Positions 27,652-36,712 of a stretch of 64,000 nt of DNA are shown in pieces (the first letter of the stretch is position 1; each line of letters begins with the position of its first letter). This DNA is from Pectobacterium punjabense (GTDB lineage: Bacteria; Pseudomonadota; Gammaproteobacteria; Enterobacterales; Enterobacteriaceae), in NCBI RefSeq assembly GCF_012427845.1, contig NZ_CP038498.1, forward strand, positions 3,100,001-3,164,000, written 5' to 3'. Both the position numbers and the translations under genes were made by a program. The notes under the pieces were generated by a model that was not told the DNA's origin, searched no databases, and saw nothing but the letters and a program-made list of their open reading frames with translations.

Positions 27652-28148
27652 ACCTGCTCCGGTTGTAATTCATTCGCCAGCGCGCGGAACGCCTCAACCT
27701 GAGCGCTCAGCAGCTGGCGGTGGCTGTCTCGTCCAAGGAAGATTTTAAACATCGCTGCACCGCTGGCATTAAAGAACACCACGGAGGCTGTGTCCATCCC
27801 CATGAACTTACGTTCAATAAACGCAATATGCTGGCAGCTCGTCGCGCGGATATGTCCGCTCAGGCCATTTTTGCCACGTAAATTAAAATAACCGTGACGA
27901 TGCGTCCCGGTTGGCAGCTCGCTCTTAAACTCCAGAATCGCATCCGCCGTGTGGCTAATTAACGTCACTTCACCCCAGGTCGCAATCGTGTCCCACACCT
28001 GATCGAAACGATCGCCCGTCGCCAGCGTACGCTGAGCCGCAGGCAGCGCCTCGACGACGGCAAACAGCGAAGTATTATATTTTCCGGCAATCTCTTCCAA
28101 TGTGCCATCAGGGTTAGTTGCCAGTAATTCATTCAGTGTCATGGTCAT
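27648..28148 (-). CDS. hutX: Cytoplasmic haem carrier HutX/ChuX
   Basis: A 166-residue protein of the HutX/ChuX family, which bind haem in the cytoplasm and hand it to degrading enzymes. Family features include LEEIAGKYNTSLFAVVEALP, LISHTADAILEFKSELPTGTHRHGYFNLRGKNGLSGHIRA and FFNASGAAMFKIFLGRD. GGAG lies eight bases before the ATG at 28148. It sits 14 bases after hutW and overlaps the next gene by four bases, so the three form one operon. Confidence 0.92.
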   Translation of the reverse strand: MTMTLNELLATNPDGTLEEIAGKYNTSLFAVVEALPAAQRTLATGDRFDQVWDTIATWGEVTLISHTADAILEFKSELPTGTHRHGYFNLRGKNGLSGHIRATSCQHIAFIERKFMGMDTASVVFFNASGAAMFKIFLGRDSHRQLLSAQVEAFRALANELQPEQV

Positions 28149-28162
28149 GGTTGCGTCTCCGG

Positions 28163-29476
28163 TTAGTGCGCATGCTCTTCGGCATTAAGTTGAGGGATAA
28201 TTTGTTGTAATGCCTGCATCAGGTTATTCGCCCAGAAGCGGCCATCGTTAGTCAGGCGCAGGCAGGTGGAATCGTCACAGGTTAGCCCCGCCTGATGCCA
28301 CTGACTCAGCAAGGGCTGAAGTTCGCGGGCATGCTGGGTAAGCTGAGGCAGTTTGATACGGCCGACCTCAATGCCCGCCTGAAGCTGATGCTGCCACGGC
28401 CCGGTAGAACTGGCTGGCGTCATCATCATGATCGGTTTTTGCCCCTGATCGATCTGCTGATAATAGCGCTCCAGACTGCGCTCCATCATGTAGGCTTGGC
28501 CGTTTAAATTACCGCCTGCACCGCTTCCCATCGCCAGACAGTCTGCACCTTGCTTAATCAACAAATTGTACAAGTTACGTTCACGGGTGGTACGCGCCCA
28601 GTGGCTGTTGCTAAGCTGGTGCCAGCCCGCATCCGCGAGAAATGCCGCACCCGTCCGGTAAAAATCACGTCGAGCGACCACATCAGGCAGTGCAACACGC
28701 TGGTTTTCAGCCGCTTTCGCCAGCGGCGTCGTTGGTAACAGATTAAGCGCATACAGATCGACGCCGTCTAGCGCTAAATCGCTGACGATCGCCAGATCTT
28801 CGCGCCAGATTTCCGGTGTTTGTTCCGGCAGGCCAAACATCAGGTCGCATACGACCGCCGCCCTGTCGCGTTCACACAGTCGCTCAAGGAAGCGAATTGA
28901 TTGTTGTTTATCTGAGGTGCGTGCCATGCGCTGACGAATACGGGTATCAAACGTCTGAATCCCAATGGAGAAGCGGTTCGCTCCCGCATCCAGACAGGCA
29001 TCGATCCGCTCATCATCAAAATCCATCGCCCGCCCTTCTACCGTGATTTCACAGTCTGGAGCCAGCGGCAGAGAGGTGCGGATTGCGCGAATGATCTGCG
29101 ATAGTTCATCAGCTGCCAGCGCCGTTGGCGTACCGCCACCAAAGTAAACCGCATGAATAGGCGCAGACTGATGCAGCGGGCTGTCCGCTTCCATCGCCAA
29201 TTCCTGCAACAAATAGCGCGTATAGGTCGCGGTACTGTCATCACGCAGTTTGTTCTGGTAAAAGCCGCAGAACGTGCAGTGCGTGGCACAGAAAGGAATA
29301 TGCAGATAGAGCAAGCGCTTACGAGCAGGCAATGTTTGCTGCTTCAGCGCCTGCCAACCGGCTGGAATGTGTTCTGGTGAAAGTGGCACATGGTTGCGCC
29401 AAGGCATTGCCATACGTCGGGCACCAAAAGGTTGCTCACCGGGCTCGGCATAATACGGCGTCAAATCGATGTTCAT
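28163..29476 (-). CDS. hutW: Radical SAM haem-utilisation methyltransferase HutW/ChuW
   Basis: A 437-residue HemN-like radical SAM protein. The cluster motif CATHCTFC with LYLHIPFC before it is near residue 75, followed by VYFGGGTPTAL and FSIGIQTFD. ChuW/HutW enzymes open haem without oxygen, releasing iron and forming anaerobilin. It heads the minus-strand operon hutW-hutX-chuY, divergent from the TonB receptor. A Fur-box-like sequence lies 30-50 bases upstream. The start at 29476 (MNIDLTPYY) follows a G-rich stretch and fits family length; an ATG at 29497 also exists. Confidence 0.93.
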   Translation of the reverse strand: MNIDLTPYYAEPGEQPFGARRMAMPWRNHVPLSPEHIPAGWQALKQQTLPARKRLLYLHIPFCATHCTFCGFYQNKLRDDSTATYTRYLLQELAMEADSPLHQSAPIHAVYFGGGTPTALAADELSQIIRAIRTSLPLAPDCEITVEGRAMDFDDERIDACLDAGANRFSIGIQTFDTRIRQRMARTSDKQQSIRFLERLCERDRAAVVCDLMFGLPEQTPEIWREDLAIVSDLALDGVDLYALNLLPTTPLAKAAENQRVALPDVVARRDFYRTGAAFLADAGWHQLSNSHWARTTRERNLYNLLIKQGADCLAMGSGAGGNLNGQAYMMERSLERYYQQIDQGQKPIMMMTPASSTGPWQHQLQAGIEVGRIKLPQLTQHARELQPLLSQWHQAGLTCDDSTCLRLTNDGRFWANNLMQALQQIIPQLNAEEHAH

Positions 29477-29506
29477 TAACGGCCCCCAAATAATCAATAA
29501 AATAAA

Positions 29507-29525
29507 TTAAATGATAATTATTTTT
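29507..29525 (-). promoter_or_regulatory. Fur-box-like site upstream of hutW
   Basis: The 19 bases TTAAATGATAATTATTTTT match the Fur consensus GATAATGATAATCATTATC at about 13 positions, centred on AATGATAAT. It lies just ahead of the hutW operon, in line with iron repression. Confidence 0.6.
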
Positions 29526-29848
29526 ATTTGGCAACCTGCCCGACGGGCAGAAAGGAGGCGGGTTATTCTTTCCGCATCATTTTCTCTTTAAATTAACCGA
29601 TTTGCTTATTTTGTTTAAAATTTACCGAGTTAATAAACACGGTTAATTTTCATTATTTTCATAGTATTAATCCGCCACACCACTTTTAAATGTTAAATAA
29701 ATGAAAACAAAAACCACTACATTAAAGTTCGTTAACTTTACAACCAATGAAATATTGCAAGTCCTTATTTAATAAGTAATGAGATTGGCGTCACATTTTA
29801 AAGAATTCATTTAAATTTAATTATTACCCCTTGCGCCCAAATGATAAT
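29526..29848. other. AT-rich divergent control region of the haem locus
   Basis: About 320 bases between the divergent hutW operon and the TonB receptor gene, very AT-rich and without a coding frame of note. Apart from the two Fur-like sites at its edges, no further site could be assigned. Confidence 0.5.
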
Positions 29849-29867
29849 GTTAATGAGAATCATTAAC
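29849..29867 (+). promoter_or_regulatory. Fur box upstream of the TonB receptor gene
   Basis: GTTAATGAGAATCATTAAC is a perfect palindrome (8+3+8) and close to the Fur consensus. It ends 17 bases before the receptor ATG, so bound Fur would block initiation. Confidence 0.8.
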
Positions 29868-29884
29868 CTTTCAGAGAAGAAGCC

Positions 29885-32068
29885 ATGAATAAAAAGGCCA
29901 CACGCTGGGCGCTATTTATGCTGCCTGCTATTTATAGCGGCGCAATTAGTGCAGCTACAAACGATTTATCCATAAATAATTTATCCTCAAGCTATACGAC
30001 GACAAACAGCGATGAAATAACCGTTATTAGCGCAGGGAGAACGGAACAGAATTTATGGGAAAGTCCCGTCACGATGCAGGTTGTCGATAATGAAAAACTG
30101 AATAAATATACCGGTGATTCTATTGCCGAAGCGCTGCGTGATATTCCCGGCGTCGATATTACCGACACCGCATTAGCAGGCCGTAAACAAATACGTATTC
30201 GCGGTGAAGAAGCCTCACGCGTCTTAGTGTTAATTGACGGACAAGAAGTCACTTATCAACGCGCCGGACCTAATTACAGCCTCGGATTATTAATTGATCC
30301 TTCTTATATCGAACGTATCGAAGTGGTAAAAGGTCCTCATTCGGTATTATATGGTTCACAGGCTATCGGTGGCGTGATCAATTTTATTACCCGCAAGGGC
30401 GGAGACAAGCCGCTGAGCGGAAAAATCAAAGCCGTTTATGACAGTGCAACCGCAGGCTGGCAGGAATCAGGTTTAGCCTACGGCTCTATCGGTAATTTTG
30501 ATTATCGCCTCAGCGGCAGCTATAGCGATCAGGGCAACCGCAGCACGCCGGATGGGCGCCTACCGGATACGCATTTCCGCAACAGCGGCCAGTCCGCCTG
30601 GCTCGGCTATCGCCTTGACGATCATAAATTCGGCCTGTCGCTGGACAGCTTCAAACTCAGCACGCAGACCTACACCGATTCGGATGAATACGACAGCTTC
30701 AGCGTGCGCATTCCTGAACTGGAAAGAAAGAAGGTCGGCCTGTTTTATGACTGGCAGATCGGCGGCGATGTGCTGAAAAACCTGCATCTGGATGCCTATC
30801 AGCAAAATATCAAACGCGAATTCCGTAACGATCTGTCACAGAGCGGTAATCCGCTCAGATATGAAGGCATGGCGCTTTATCAAGGCAAAATGGCGATGAG
30901 CACGGGAACCGACGACAAGCAGACCAGCCGGGGATTAACCTTACAGGCGGATATCACGCCATTAGCCGGACACATGCTGATCGCTGGGGGACAATGGCTC
31001 TCCGATGTCGTGAAGCAAAATGCCTTCTCTGATGTTCATGTCAACGGCTTTGCCTCTCCTGTTCTCCCCGTATCCCTGTCAGTCAACCCCAGCTCGGTAT
31101 CCAATAACCACTGGCGGCAGAACAGTTGGGCGCTGTTCGCACAGGATGAATGGAAAATAACGCAGGACTGGACATGGACGCTGGGTGCACGCCAATACTG
31201 GGTTGAGTCGCTCTCCTACGGAGGACAAAAAACAGGTTCAATAACAATGAACGGTATGGTAAGGCCGAACAATAGTACGTCCGCGGCCGCGAAAGAAAGT
31301 GATAGCACATTAGTCACCGCCAGCAGCCTGCGCTATTCCGGCTTTGACAATATCCAACTGCGCGCCTCCTTTGCGCAAGGTTATGTCTACCCTACCCTGA
31401 CACATAAATTTTACGACACGGCGGCAGGCGGAAGCACCACTTACGGCAACGCCAACCTAAAGGCGGAAACGTCGGATAACTATGAAGTCGGCATGCGCTA
31501 TAAAGATGAGAGCTGGCTGCTGGACAGCGCTATTTATCACTCACGCGCCAAAGACTACATCACCACGCTGAACTGTGCCGGTAACGCGGTCTGTTCTGGC
31601 AGCACGAACAGCAGCAGCCGCTACTACGCCAACGCCAACCGTGCGACCACGTACGGGATGGAAATGTATGCGGAATACCTCGGCTGGCCACTGTCTCCCT
31701 ACGTTAACGGCAACATCATCCGTCGTGAGCTAGAACTGCCGACCCGCAGCACCTATCGTACGGGTGAACCCACCTTTACCGGAAAAATCGGACTCAAAAA
31801 CATCACGTTATTCGAGCGCATGGAGCTGGAGTCAGATCTCTACTTCCGAGCAGCCTCGCGCGCGAAGGATGAAACGGCAGATACCGCCGTCCAGCACAGC
31901 GGCTGGGCAACGGCCAATCTGGAATTCACGAGTACCTTCGGCAGCGAGAATCAGTATCAAGTCACGCTGGCATTGAACAACCTACTGGATAAACGCTACA
32001 CCACCGCGCACGAAAGCATTCCTGCATCCGGCTTCAGCACCGCGATTGGCGCGGCGTTCTCATTCTAA
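29885..32068 (+). CDS. TonB-dependent outer membrane receptor, probably for haem
   Basis: A 727-residue outer-membrane receptor. A signal peptide ends near SAISAA, followed by a TonB box (DEITVISAGR), the plug domain (SIAEALRDIPGVDITDTALAGRKQIRIRGEEASRVLVLIDGQ, VEVVKGPHSVLYGSQAIGGVINFITRKGG) and a beta barrel ending in AIGAAFSF with the usual terminal Phe. The usual FRAP/NPNL pair of haem receptors is altered (FAQGYVYPTL, YGNANLKAETS), so the ligand is inferred from the neighbours hutWX and hmuT. A Fur box lies directly upstream and hmuT follows five bases later. It may take haem or another iron compound. Confidence 0.87.
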   Translation: MNKKATRWALFMLPAIYSGAISAATNDLSINNLSSSYTTTNSDEITVISAGRTEQNLWESPVTMQVVDNEKLNKYTGDSIAEALRDIPGVDITDTALAGRKQIRIRGEEASRVLVLIDGQEVTYQRAGPNYSLGLLIDPSYIERIEVVKGPHSVLYGSQAIGGVINFITRKGGDKPLSGKIKAVYDSATAGWQESGLAYGSIGNFDYRLSGSYSDQGNRSTPDGRLPDTHFRNSGQSAWLGYRLDDHKFGLSLDSFKLSTQTYTDSDEYDSFSVRIPELERKKVGLFYDWQIGGDVLKNLHLDAYQQNIKREFRNDLSQSGNPLRYEGMALYQGKMAMSTGTDDKQTSRGLTLQADITPLAGHMLIAGGQWLSDVVKQNAFSDVHVNGFASPVLPVSLSVNPSSVSNNHWRQNSWALFAQDEWKITQDWTWTLGARQYWVESLSYGGQKTGSITMNGMVRPNNSTSAAAKESDSTLVTASSLRYSGFDNIQLRASFAQGYVYPTLTHKFYDTAAGGSTTYGNANLKAETSDNYEVGMRYKDESWLLDSAIYHSRAKDYITTLNCAGNAVCSGSTNSSSRYYANANRATTYGMEMYAEYLGWPLSPYVNGNIIRRELELPTRSTYRTGEPTFTGKIGLKNITLFERMELESDLYFRAASRAKDETADTAVQHSGWATANLEFTSTFGSENQYQVTLALNNLLDKRYTTAHESIPASGFSTAIGAAFSF

Positions 32069-32073
32069 GCATC

Positions 32074-32901
32074 ATGATGATGAAGGCGCTTATTGTGTTA
32101 ATGCTCTTCGGGCTGTCTTCCTTCACCTGCGCGGCTGAGCCGCGCGTGGTGATTGCCGGTGGTTCGCTGGTGGAAATCGTTTATGCGCTCGGCGCAGGCG
32201 ATACCGTTGTGGGCGTCGATCAGACCACCACCTATCCACCACAAACAGCAACGCTACCCAAAGTCAGCAACTGGCAGCAGTTGACGAGCGAAGGGATTTT
32301 GTCGCTGCACCCAACGCTGTTGATGACCTGGCAGGATGCCAACCCGCCGCAGGTACTTAATCAGCTTGAGCAGGCTGGCGTAACGGTAGCCCGTTTTACC
32401 CGCACGCCCAGCACGCCAGCGCAACTGCTTAGCAATATTCGTCAGGCTGGGGCATTGCTCAATCGCACGGAGGCTGCCGAGCAATTGGCCACCCGTCTCT
32501 CTCAGCAGCTCAGTGCGGTATCAGAGCAGCTAGCAACGCGAAAAGATCGCGTCAGCGTTGTGTTTCTGCTGAGTGTTGGCGGCGGTGCAGCGCAGGTCGC
32601 GGGGAAAAATACCGTAGTAGATAGCCTGATCGCGCTGGCAGGCGGAAAGAATATTGCCACGCATAGCCAGTATCGTATTTATGGCGGCGAGGCGATGATT
32701 GCGGCGAACCCAGAGGTGGTTGTGGTGACCACACAAAGTGTGGAAAACGGCGTGGAGGCGCTAGCGGCCGTGCCCGGTTTAACGCAAACCGCAGCCTGGA
32801 AAAACCAGCGTATTATCGCGCTCGATCAGGCGATTTTACTGGGAATGGGGCCGCGCGTCGCCGAAGCGGTTGAAGCGCTGAATCGCGGATTTTATCCTTA
32901 A
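32074..32901 (+). CDS. hmuT: Periplasmic haemin-binding protein HmuT
   Basis: A 275-residue class III periplasmic binding protein with a signal peptide (KALIVLMLFGLSSFTCAA). EPRVVIAGGSLVEIVYALGAGDTVVGVDQTTTYPPQTATLPKVSNWQQLTSEGILSLHPTLL follows the HmuT/ShuT pattern closely, with the Tyr expected near the haem ligand site, and GGKNIATHSQYRIYGGEAMIAANPEVV is the C-terminal lobe signature. It starts five bases after the receptor gene and is probably coupled to it. Normally hmuU (permease) and hmuV (ATPase) follow, but here the next gene is ybiT on the other strand. Confidence 0.9.
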   Translation: MMMKALIVLMLFGLSSFTCAAEPRVVIAGGSLVEIVYALGAGDTVVGVDQTTTYPPQTATLPKVSNWQQLTSEGILSLHPTLLMTWQDANPPQVLNQLEQAGVTVARFTRTPSTPAQLLSNIRQAGALLNRTEAAEQLATRLSQQLSAVSEQLATRKDRVSVVFLLSVGGGAAQVAGKNTVVDSLIALAGGKNIATHSQYRIYGGEAMIAANPEVVVVTTQSVENGVEALAAVPGLTQTAAWKNQRIIALDQAILLGMGPRVAEAVEALNRGFYP

Positions 32902-32927
32902 CAAAACGAATATATCCCCTAGATAAC

Positions 32928-32949
32928 ACGGCCTCAATAATGAGGCCGT
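32928..32949. terminator. Hairpin between convergent hmuT and ybiT
   Basis: ACGGCCTCA (32928-32936) and TGAGGCCGT (32941-32949) form a perfect nine-base stem with an ATAA loop. It lies between two convergent stop codons and could serve both strands, but neither side has a clear T tract. Confidence 0.5.
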
Positions 32950-32958
32950 ATCACACAC

Positions 32959-34551
32959 TTACTGAATACCCTGACTGCGCAGATAATCTTCATAGTTGCC
33001 GGTGAAATCGATCACTTTATTTGGCGTAATTTCCAGAATTCTGGTCGCCAACGAGCTGACAAATTCACGGTCATGAGAGACAAACAGCAGCGTTCCTTCA
33101 TACATTTCCAGCGCCATATTCAGCGATTCAATGGATTCCATATCAAGGTGGTTGGTCGGTTCATCCATCACCAAAATATTTGGACGCTGCATCATCAGTT
33201 TACCGAACAACATGCGGCCTTTTTCACCACCGGATAACACCTTCACTTTCTTCTTGATATCATCCTGGCTGAACAGTAAACGGCCGAGTATGCTGCGCAC
33301 GGCTTGCTCGTCGTCTTTTTCCTGTTTCCACTGGCTCATCCAGTCAAAAACGGTCAGTGTGTCATCGAATTCGTATTCGTGATCCTGCGCGTAGTAGCCA
33401 ATTTTTGAGTTTTCAGACCATTTCACCGTACCGCTATCTGGTTCAAAATCACCGACCAGCGTTTTCAGCAATGTCGATTTACCGATACCGTTGGCACCCA
33501 GAATAGCGACTTTCTCACCCACTTCGACCATCAGTCCCAGCTTGCTGAACAGTGGGCCATTATCAAAACCTTTGCTCAGCGCTTCGACTTCCAGCGCATT
33601 ACGGAACAGTTTCTTATCCTGATCGAAACGGATAAACGGGTTTTGACGGCTAGACGCTTTCACTTCATCCAACTGGATTTTATCGATCTGGCGTGCGCGC
33701 GATGTCGCTTGCTTGGATTTAGAGGCGTTGGCGCTAAAGCGGCTAACGAACGATTGCAGTTCGGAAATTTGCGCTTTCTTCTTGGCGTTATCGGCCAGCA
33801 AACGCTCACGAGCCTGCGTCGCGGCCGTCATGTATTCGTCGTAGTTGCCAGGATAAATACGCAGTTCGCCGTAGTCCAGGTCCGCCATGTGCGTACAAAC
33901 CATGTTCAGGAAGTGACGGTCATGCGAGATGATGATCATGGTGCTGTTACGCTCGTTCAGCACTTGCTCCAACCAGCGGATAGTATCGATATCCAGGTTG
34001 TTGGTCGGTTCGTCGAGCAGCAGGATATCGGGATCGGCAAACAGCGCCTGCGCCAACAGGACACGCAGTTTCCAACCGGGAGCAATCTCACTCATCAAGC
34101 CATAGTGCTGCTCAACAGGAATTCCCACACCCAGCAACAGTTCACCCGCGCGTGACTCTGCGCTGTAACCATCCATCTCACCGTATTGCACTTCCAGATC
34201 GGCGACTTTATAGCCGTCGGCTTCGCTCATTTCAGCCAATGAGTAGATGCGATCGCGCTCTTCTTTTACCGCCCACAGCTCGCCGTGGCCCATAATAACG
34301 GTATCCAGTACGCTGTATTTTTCAAACGCGAACTGATCCTGACGCAGTTTACCCAGACGTTCATTAGGATCGAGGAAGACGTTACCGCCGCTCGGCACCA
34401 GATCGCCGCCGAGAATCTTCATAAATGTAGATTTACCGCAGCCATTTGCGCCAATCAAACCGTAACGGTTGCCGCCGCCAAATTTAACGGAAATGTTTTC
34501 AAACAACGGCTTGCTGCCGAACTGCATGGTGATATTGTTGGTACTTAACAC
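32959..34551 (-). CDS. ybiT: ABC-F family ATPase YbiT
   Basis: A 530-residue ribosome-associated ABC-F protein with two ATPase domains and no membrane part. Walker A motifs are GANGCGKST and GANGIGKST, Walker B plus linker [11 protein letters not shown] and [10 protein letters not shown], and the second signature is LSGGEKGR. The ABC-F linker ([40 protein letters not shown]) separates the domains. It is near identical to E. coli YbiT and the chosen GTG start at 34551 gives the same 530-residue length; an ATG at 34590 would add 13 residues. Paralogues work at the ribosomal E site; the exact role of YbiT is not settled. Confidence 0.93.
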   Translation of the reverse strand: MLSTNNITMQFGSKPLFENISVKFGGGNRYGLIGANGCGKSTFMKILGGDLVPSGGNVFLDPNERLGKLRQDQFAFEKYSVLDTVIMGHGELWAVKEERDRIYSLAEMSEADGYKVADLEVQYGEMDGYSAESRAGELLLGVGIPVEQHYGLMSEIAPGWKLRVLLAQALFADPDILLLDEPTNNLDIDTIRWLEQVLNERNSTMIIISHDRHFLNMVCTHMADLDYGELRIYPGNYDEYMTAATQARERLLADNAKKKAQISELQSFVSRFSANASKSKQATSRARQIDKIQLDEVKASSRQNPFIRFDQDKKLFRNALEVEALSKGFDNGPLFSKLGLMVEVGEKVAILGANGIGKSTLLKTLVGDFEPDSGTVKWSENSKIGYYAQDHEYEFDDTLTVFDWMSQWKQEKDDEQAVRSILGRLLFSQDDIKKKVKVLSGGEKGRMLFGKLMMQRPNILVMDEPTNHLDMESIESLNMALEMYEGTLLFVSHDREFVSSLATRILEITPNKVIDFTGNYEDYLRSQGIQ

Positions 34552-34668
34552 AGCACTTATACTCGAGTCGGAATGTGATTTGGCGCGCATTATGCCACAA
34601 GCGCGCGTCAGGATCGCGGTTAGTTTTGAGTAATATTTAATCGATAGCGCATACAGGAGAGAAATGCG

Positions 34669-35565
34669 ATGCCTACAGTACGTCGTTTCAAACAGGTCGA
34701 TGTTTTCACCCAGCAGCCTTTCAAGGGCAATCCGCTTGCCGTCATTATGGAAGCGAATGGGTTAACCGATGCGCAAATGCAGGATATCGCGCGTTGGACA
34801 AACCTGTCAGAAACCACGTTTGTCCTGCCTGCTACCGATCCTCTGGCGGATTATCATGTTCGTATTTTTACGCCAGAAGCGGAAATGCCCTTTGCCGGAC
34901 ACCCCACGCTAGGCACGGCACATGCCCTGCTGGAAGAAGGATTGCGCCCTAAATCTCCGGGCCAGTTAGTGCAGCAGTGCGGCGTTGGCCTAGTCCCAAT
35001 CAATATCGGTGATGACAAGAGTCTGGCGTTTCACGCACCGCAGGCTACCATTGTGCCGTTTGACGATGAACACACGCCGCTGCTGGAAAAAGCGCTCGGC
35101 ATTACGGGTTTTGATAGCGCCACTATCGATAACCGCTACCCACCCACCGCGGTACAGATGGGCATTCGCTGGCTCGTGGTTCGTGTCGATAGCGCTGACA
35201 CCTGTCTTAACATCATACCGGATGCAGACGCGCTCACCGCCGTGCAAAACCTCAGCCAGACCAACGGCATCGCCATCTATGGCCCGCACGATAACGCAAC
35301 GCCTGCCGACTATGAAGTTCGCACGTTCTACATTGAATGCGGCCATCTTAAAGAAGATCCGGTTACCGGCAGTGCCAATGCCTGTCTGGCAACGCTGCTT
35401 CGCCAGCAGCACTCTACCAATAACGTCACCGCACCACTCAGCTATCTGGCTCGACAGGGCACGATGCTGCACTGCGATGGCCGCATTACCGTGACTTACC
35501 TGAACGATGAACCATGGATCGGCGGACACAGCGTCACAATCGTTGACGGGACGTTACAGTATTAG
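34669..35565 (+). CDS. PhzF family isomerase-like protein
   Basis: A 298-residue protein of the PhzF/diaminopimelate-epimerase-like fold. It begins [51 protein letters not shown], including the family Glu, followed by [21 protein letters not shown] and [16 protein letters not shown]. Members isomerise or epimerise small metabolites; the substrate here is unknown. No phenazine genes are nearby. AGGAGAGAAATGCG precedes the ATG. It is probably cotranscribed with the acetyltransferase gene 14 bases downstream. Confidence 0.9.
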   Translation: MPTVRRFKQVDVFTQQPFKGNPLAVIMEANGLTDAQMQDIARWTNLSETTFVLPATDPLADYHVRIFTPEAEMPFAGHPTLGTAHALLEEGLRPKSPGQLVQQCGVGLVPINIGDDKSLAFHAPQATIVPFDDEHTPLLEKALGITGFDSATIDNRYPPTAVQMGIRWLVVRVDSADTCLNIIPDADALTAVQNLSQTNGIAIYGPHDNATPADYEVRTFYIECGHLKEDPVTGSANACLATLLRQQHSTNNVTAPLSYLARQGTMLHCDGRITVTYLNDEPWIGGHSVTIVDGTLQY

Positions 35566-35579
35566 AAGGGAGAAGTTTT

Positions 35580-36140
35580 ATGGAAGCACCACTGGTAGAT
35601 ACGTTATTTACAGATAAATTGTATCAATTAAGCCATCAGCCCCACCTACGCTTAACAATACAGGAAGAAAGCGATGCCGATGCGATTTTTACCCTGATCC
35701 AACAGGAAAAATCGCGTCTGCGGCAGACGTTGCCCTGGCCGGATTCTGTCAAGACCGTCGATGACACGCGTGAAACCATTCGCGGCAACAGAAAGGAATT
35801 CTTCGCCAAAACGGCAGCCGTGTATGTCATCCGTTGGGACGACATGCTAGCGGGCATCGTCTCTTTCAATACGATTAAGAACAAAGAAGGCACCATCGGG
35901 TATTGGATCGCAGAAGAATTCGAAGGTAAAGGCATCGTTTCTCAGGCCGTCAGTACACTGATAGCAGCCTATGTCGATGCCAGCCTCATTGAGCGCTGTA
36001 TCATCAAAGCATCAACTGCCAATACACGCAGTAACGCTGTCGCCCAACGACTTGGTTTCCGTTTTCATCACATGGAAAAAAAGGCCGAGAAGATTAGTGA
36101 GCAGTGGTTCGATCACAATATTTATCACTATTCCGCCTGA
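35580..36140 (+). CDS. GNAT family N-acetyltransferase, RimL-like
   Basis: A 186-residue acetyltransferase resembling RimL/YdaF. HLRLTIQEESDADAIFTLIQQEKSRLRQTLPWPD is the substrate-side start, and GTIGYWIAEEFEGKGIVSQAVSTLIAAYVDASLIERCIIKASTANTRSNAVAQRLGFRF carries the acetyl-CoA loop and the conserved C-terminal strand-helix. The substrate, a protein N-terminus or a small molecule, cannot be read from sequence. AAGGGAGAAG lies just upstream of the ATG. Confidence 0.9.
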   Translation: MEAPLVDTLFTDKLYQLSHQPHLRLTIQEESDADAIFTLIQQEKSRLRQTLPWPDSVKTVDDTRETIRGNRKEFFAKTAAVYVIRWDDMLAGIVSFNTIKNKEGTIGYWIAEEFEGKGIVSQAVSTLIAAYVDASLIERCIIKASTANTRSNAVAQRLGFRFHHMEKKAEKISEQWFDHNIYHYSA

Positions 36141-36244
36141 CACTGCCTCGTAGTGTATTCCCTCACCTGATTCGCTGCTCTATCGGGCGCGCATCAGGTT
36201 CTTTTCACGCCCGGAACATTCCATTTGCCAAGTCGTTATATTTT

Positions 36245-36260
36245 TGTGACTAACATCACA
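36245..36260 (+). promoter_or_regulatory. CRP-type site 1 upstream of the 32-residue small gene
   Basis: TGTGACTAACATCACA fits the CRP consensus TGTGA-N6-TCACA exactly in both half-sites. It lies 102 bases before the ATG of the small gene and 7 bases before the candidate -35. Confidence 0.75.
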
Positions 36261-36266
36261 AAAATG

Positions 36267-36295
36267 TTGAAATCCAATTTCATCTCCGCTACCAT
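36267..36295 (+). promoter_or_regulatory. Candidate sigma-70 promoter of the small gene
   Basis: TTGAAA (36267-36272) and TACCAT (36290-36295) at 17-base spacing give a good -35 and a moderate -10. The start would be near 36302, leaving a leader of about 45 bases. Confidence 0.55.
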
Positions 36296-36301
36296 TAAAA
36301 A

Positions 36302-36317
36302 CGTGATGAACATCACA
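36302..36317 (+). promoter_or_regulatory. CRP/FNR-like site 2 at the predicted transcript start
   Basis: CGTGATGAACATCACA repeats the core of site 1 (GTGA-N2-AACATCACA) 57 bases downstream. It fits CRP (GTGA-N6-TCAC) and also FNR-like TGAT-N4-ATCA. At the predicted start point it would more likely repress than activate. Confidence 0.5.
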
Positions 36318-36346
36318 CTTAATTAACCCGTTAGAGGAGTCTGAAA

Positions 36347-36445
36347 ATGACTATGTTTCGTAAAATCAGCAAATTCTTCAAAAGAGTGGGAGATGTTTAT
36401 GTCAGCTACTGTGAACGTATTGGGTCAATCATCAGCCCGTTCTGA
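36347..36445 (+). CDS. Small basic amphipathic protein, 32 residues, unknown
   Basis: A short frame with a strong ribosome-binding site (AGAGGAG, eight bases before the ATG), starting MTMFRKISKFFKRVGDVY and ending IGSIISPF. The first half is rich in Lys, Arg and Phe and would form an amphipathic helix, suggesting membrane association. I do not recognise the family. The unit has a likely promoter, two CRP/FNR-like sites and a rho-independent terminator 20 bases after the stop, so it is a free-standing transcript of about 200 bases. It recalls CRP-controlled dual-function RNAs such as E. coli azuCR in layout only. It could also act as a regulatory RNA. Confidence 0.75.
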   Translation: MTMFRKISKFFKRVGDVYVSYCERIGSIISPF

Positions 36446-36465
36446 TTGTGATGTAAACAATCTCT

Positions 36466-36497
36466 AAAGCCGCCTCTACCAGGCGGCTTTTGTTTTT
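36466..36497 (+). terminator. Terminator of the small gene
   Basis: AAGCCGCCT and AGGCGGCTT form a nine-base stem with a CTACC loop, followed by TTGTTTTT. A textbook rho-independent terminator. Confidence 0.9.
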
Positions 36498-36712
36498 CTT
36501 GCGCCCCTATTCTTGTTTATCTTCCTTTCTTTTTTGTCTACCCGCACAACACAGATTTGTGCAGCACGCCGCATGCCTGAACATTCTCTTTTAAAAACAG
36601 CCCAATGCATTTCTCTCTCACGGCAAAATCACCATTAACAGACTATGCTTTTCTGTAGCTGTACTTGCTTTGCGTCCCCGACGTCTGCGCTAAAAGATAT
36701 AAGGACATGGCT

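Noticed and set aside
36302..36317. Assigning site 2 definitely to CRP or to FNR
   Set aside because: GTGATGAACATCAC fits parts of both consensus sequences; only a CRP/FNR-like label is justified.
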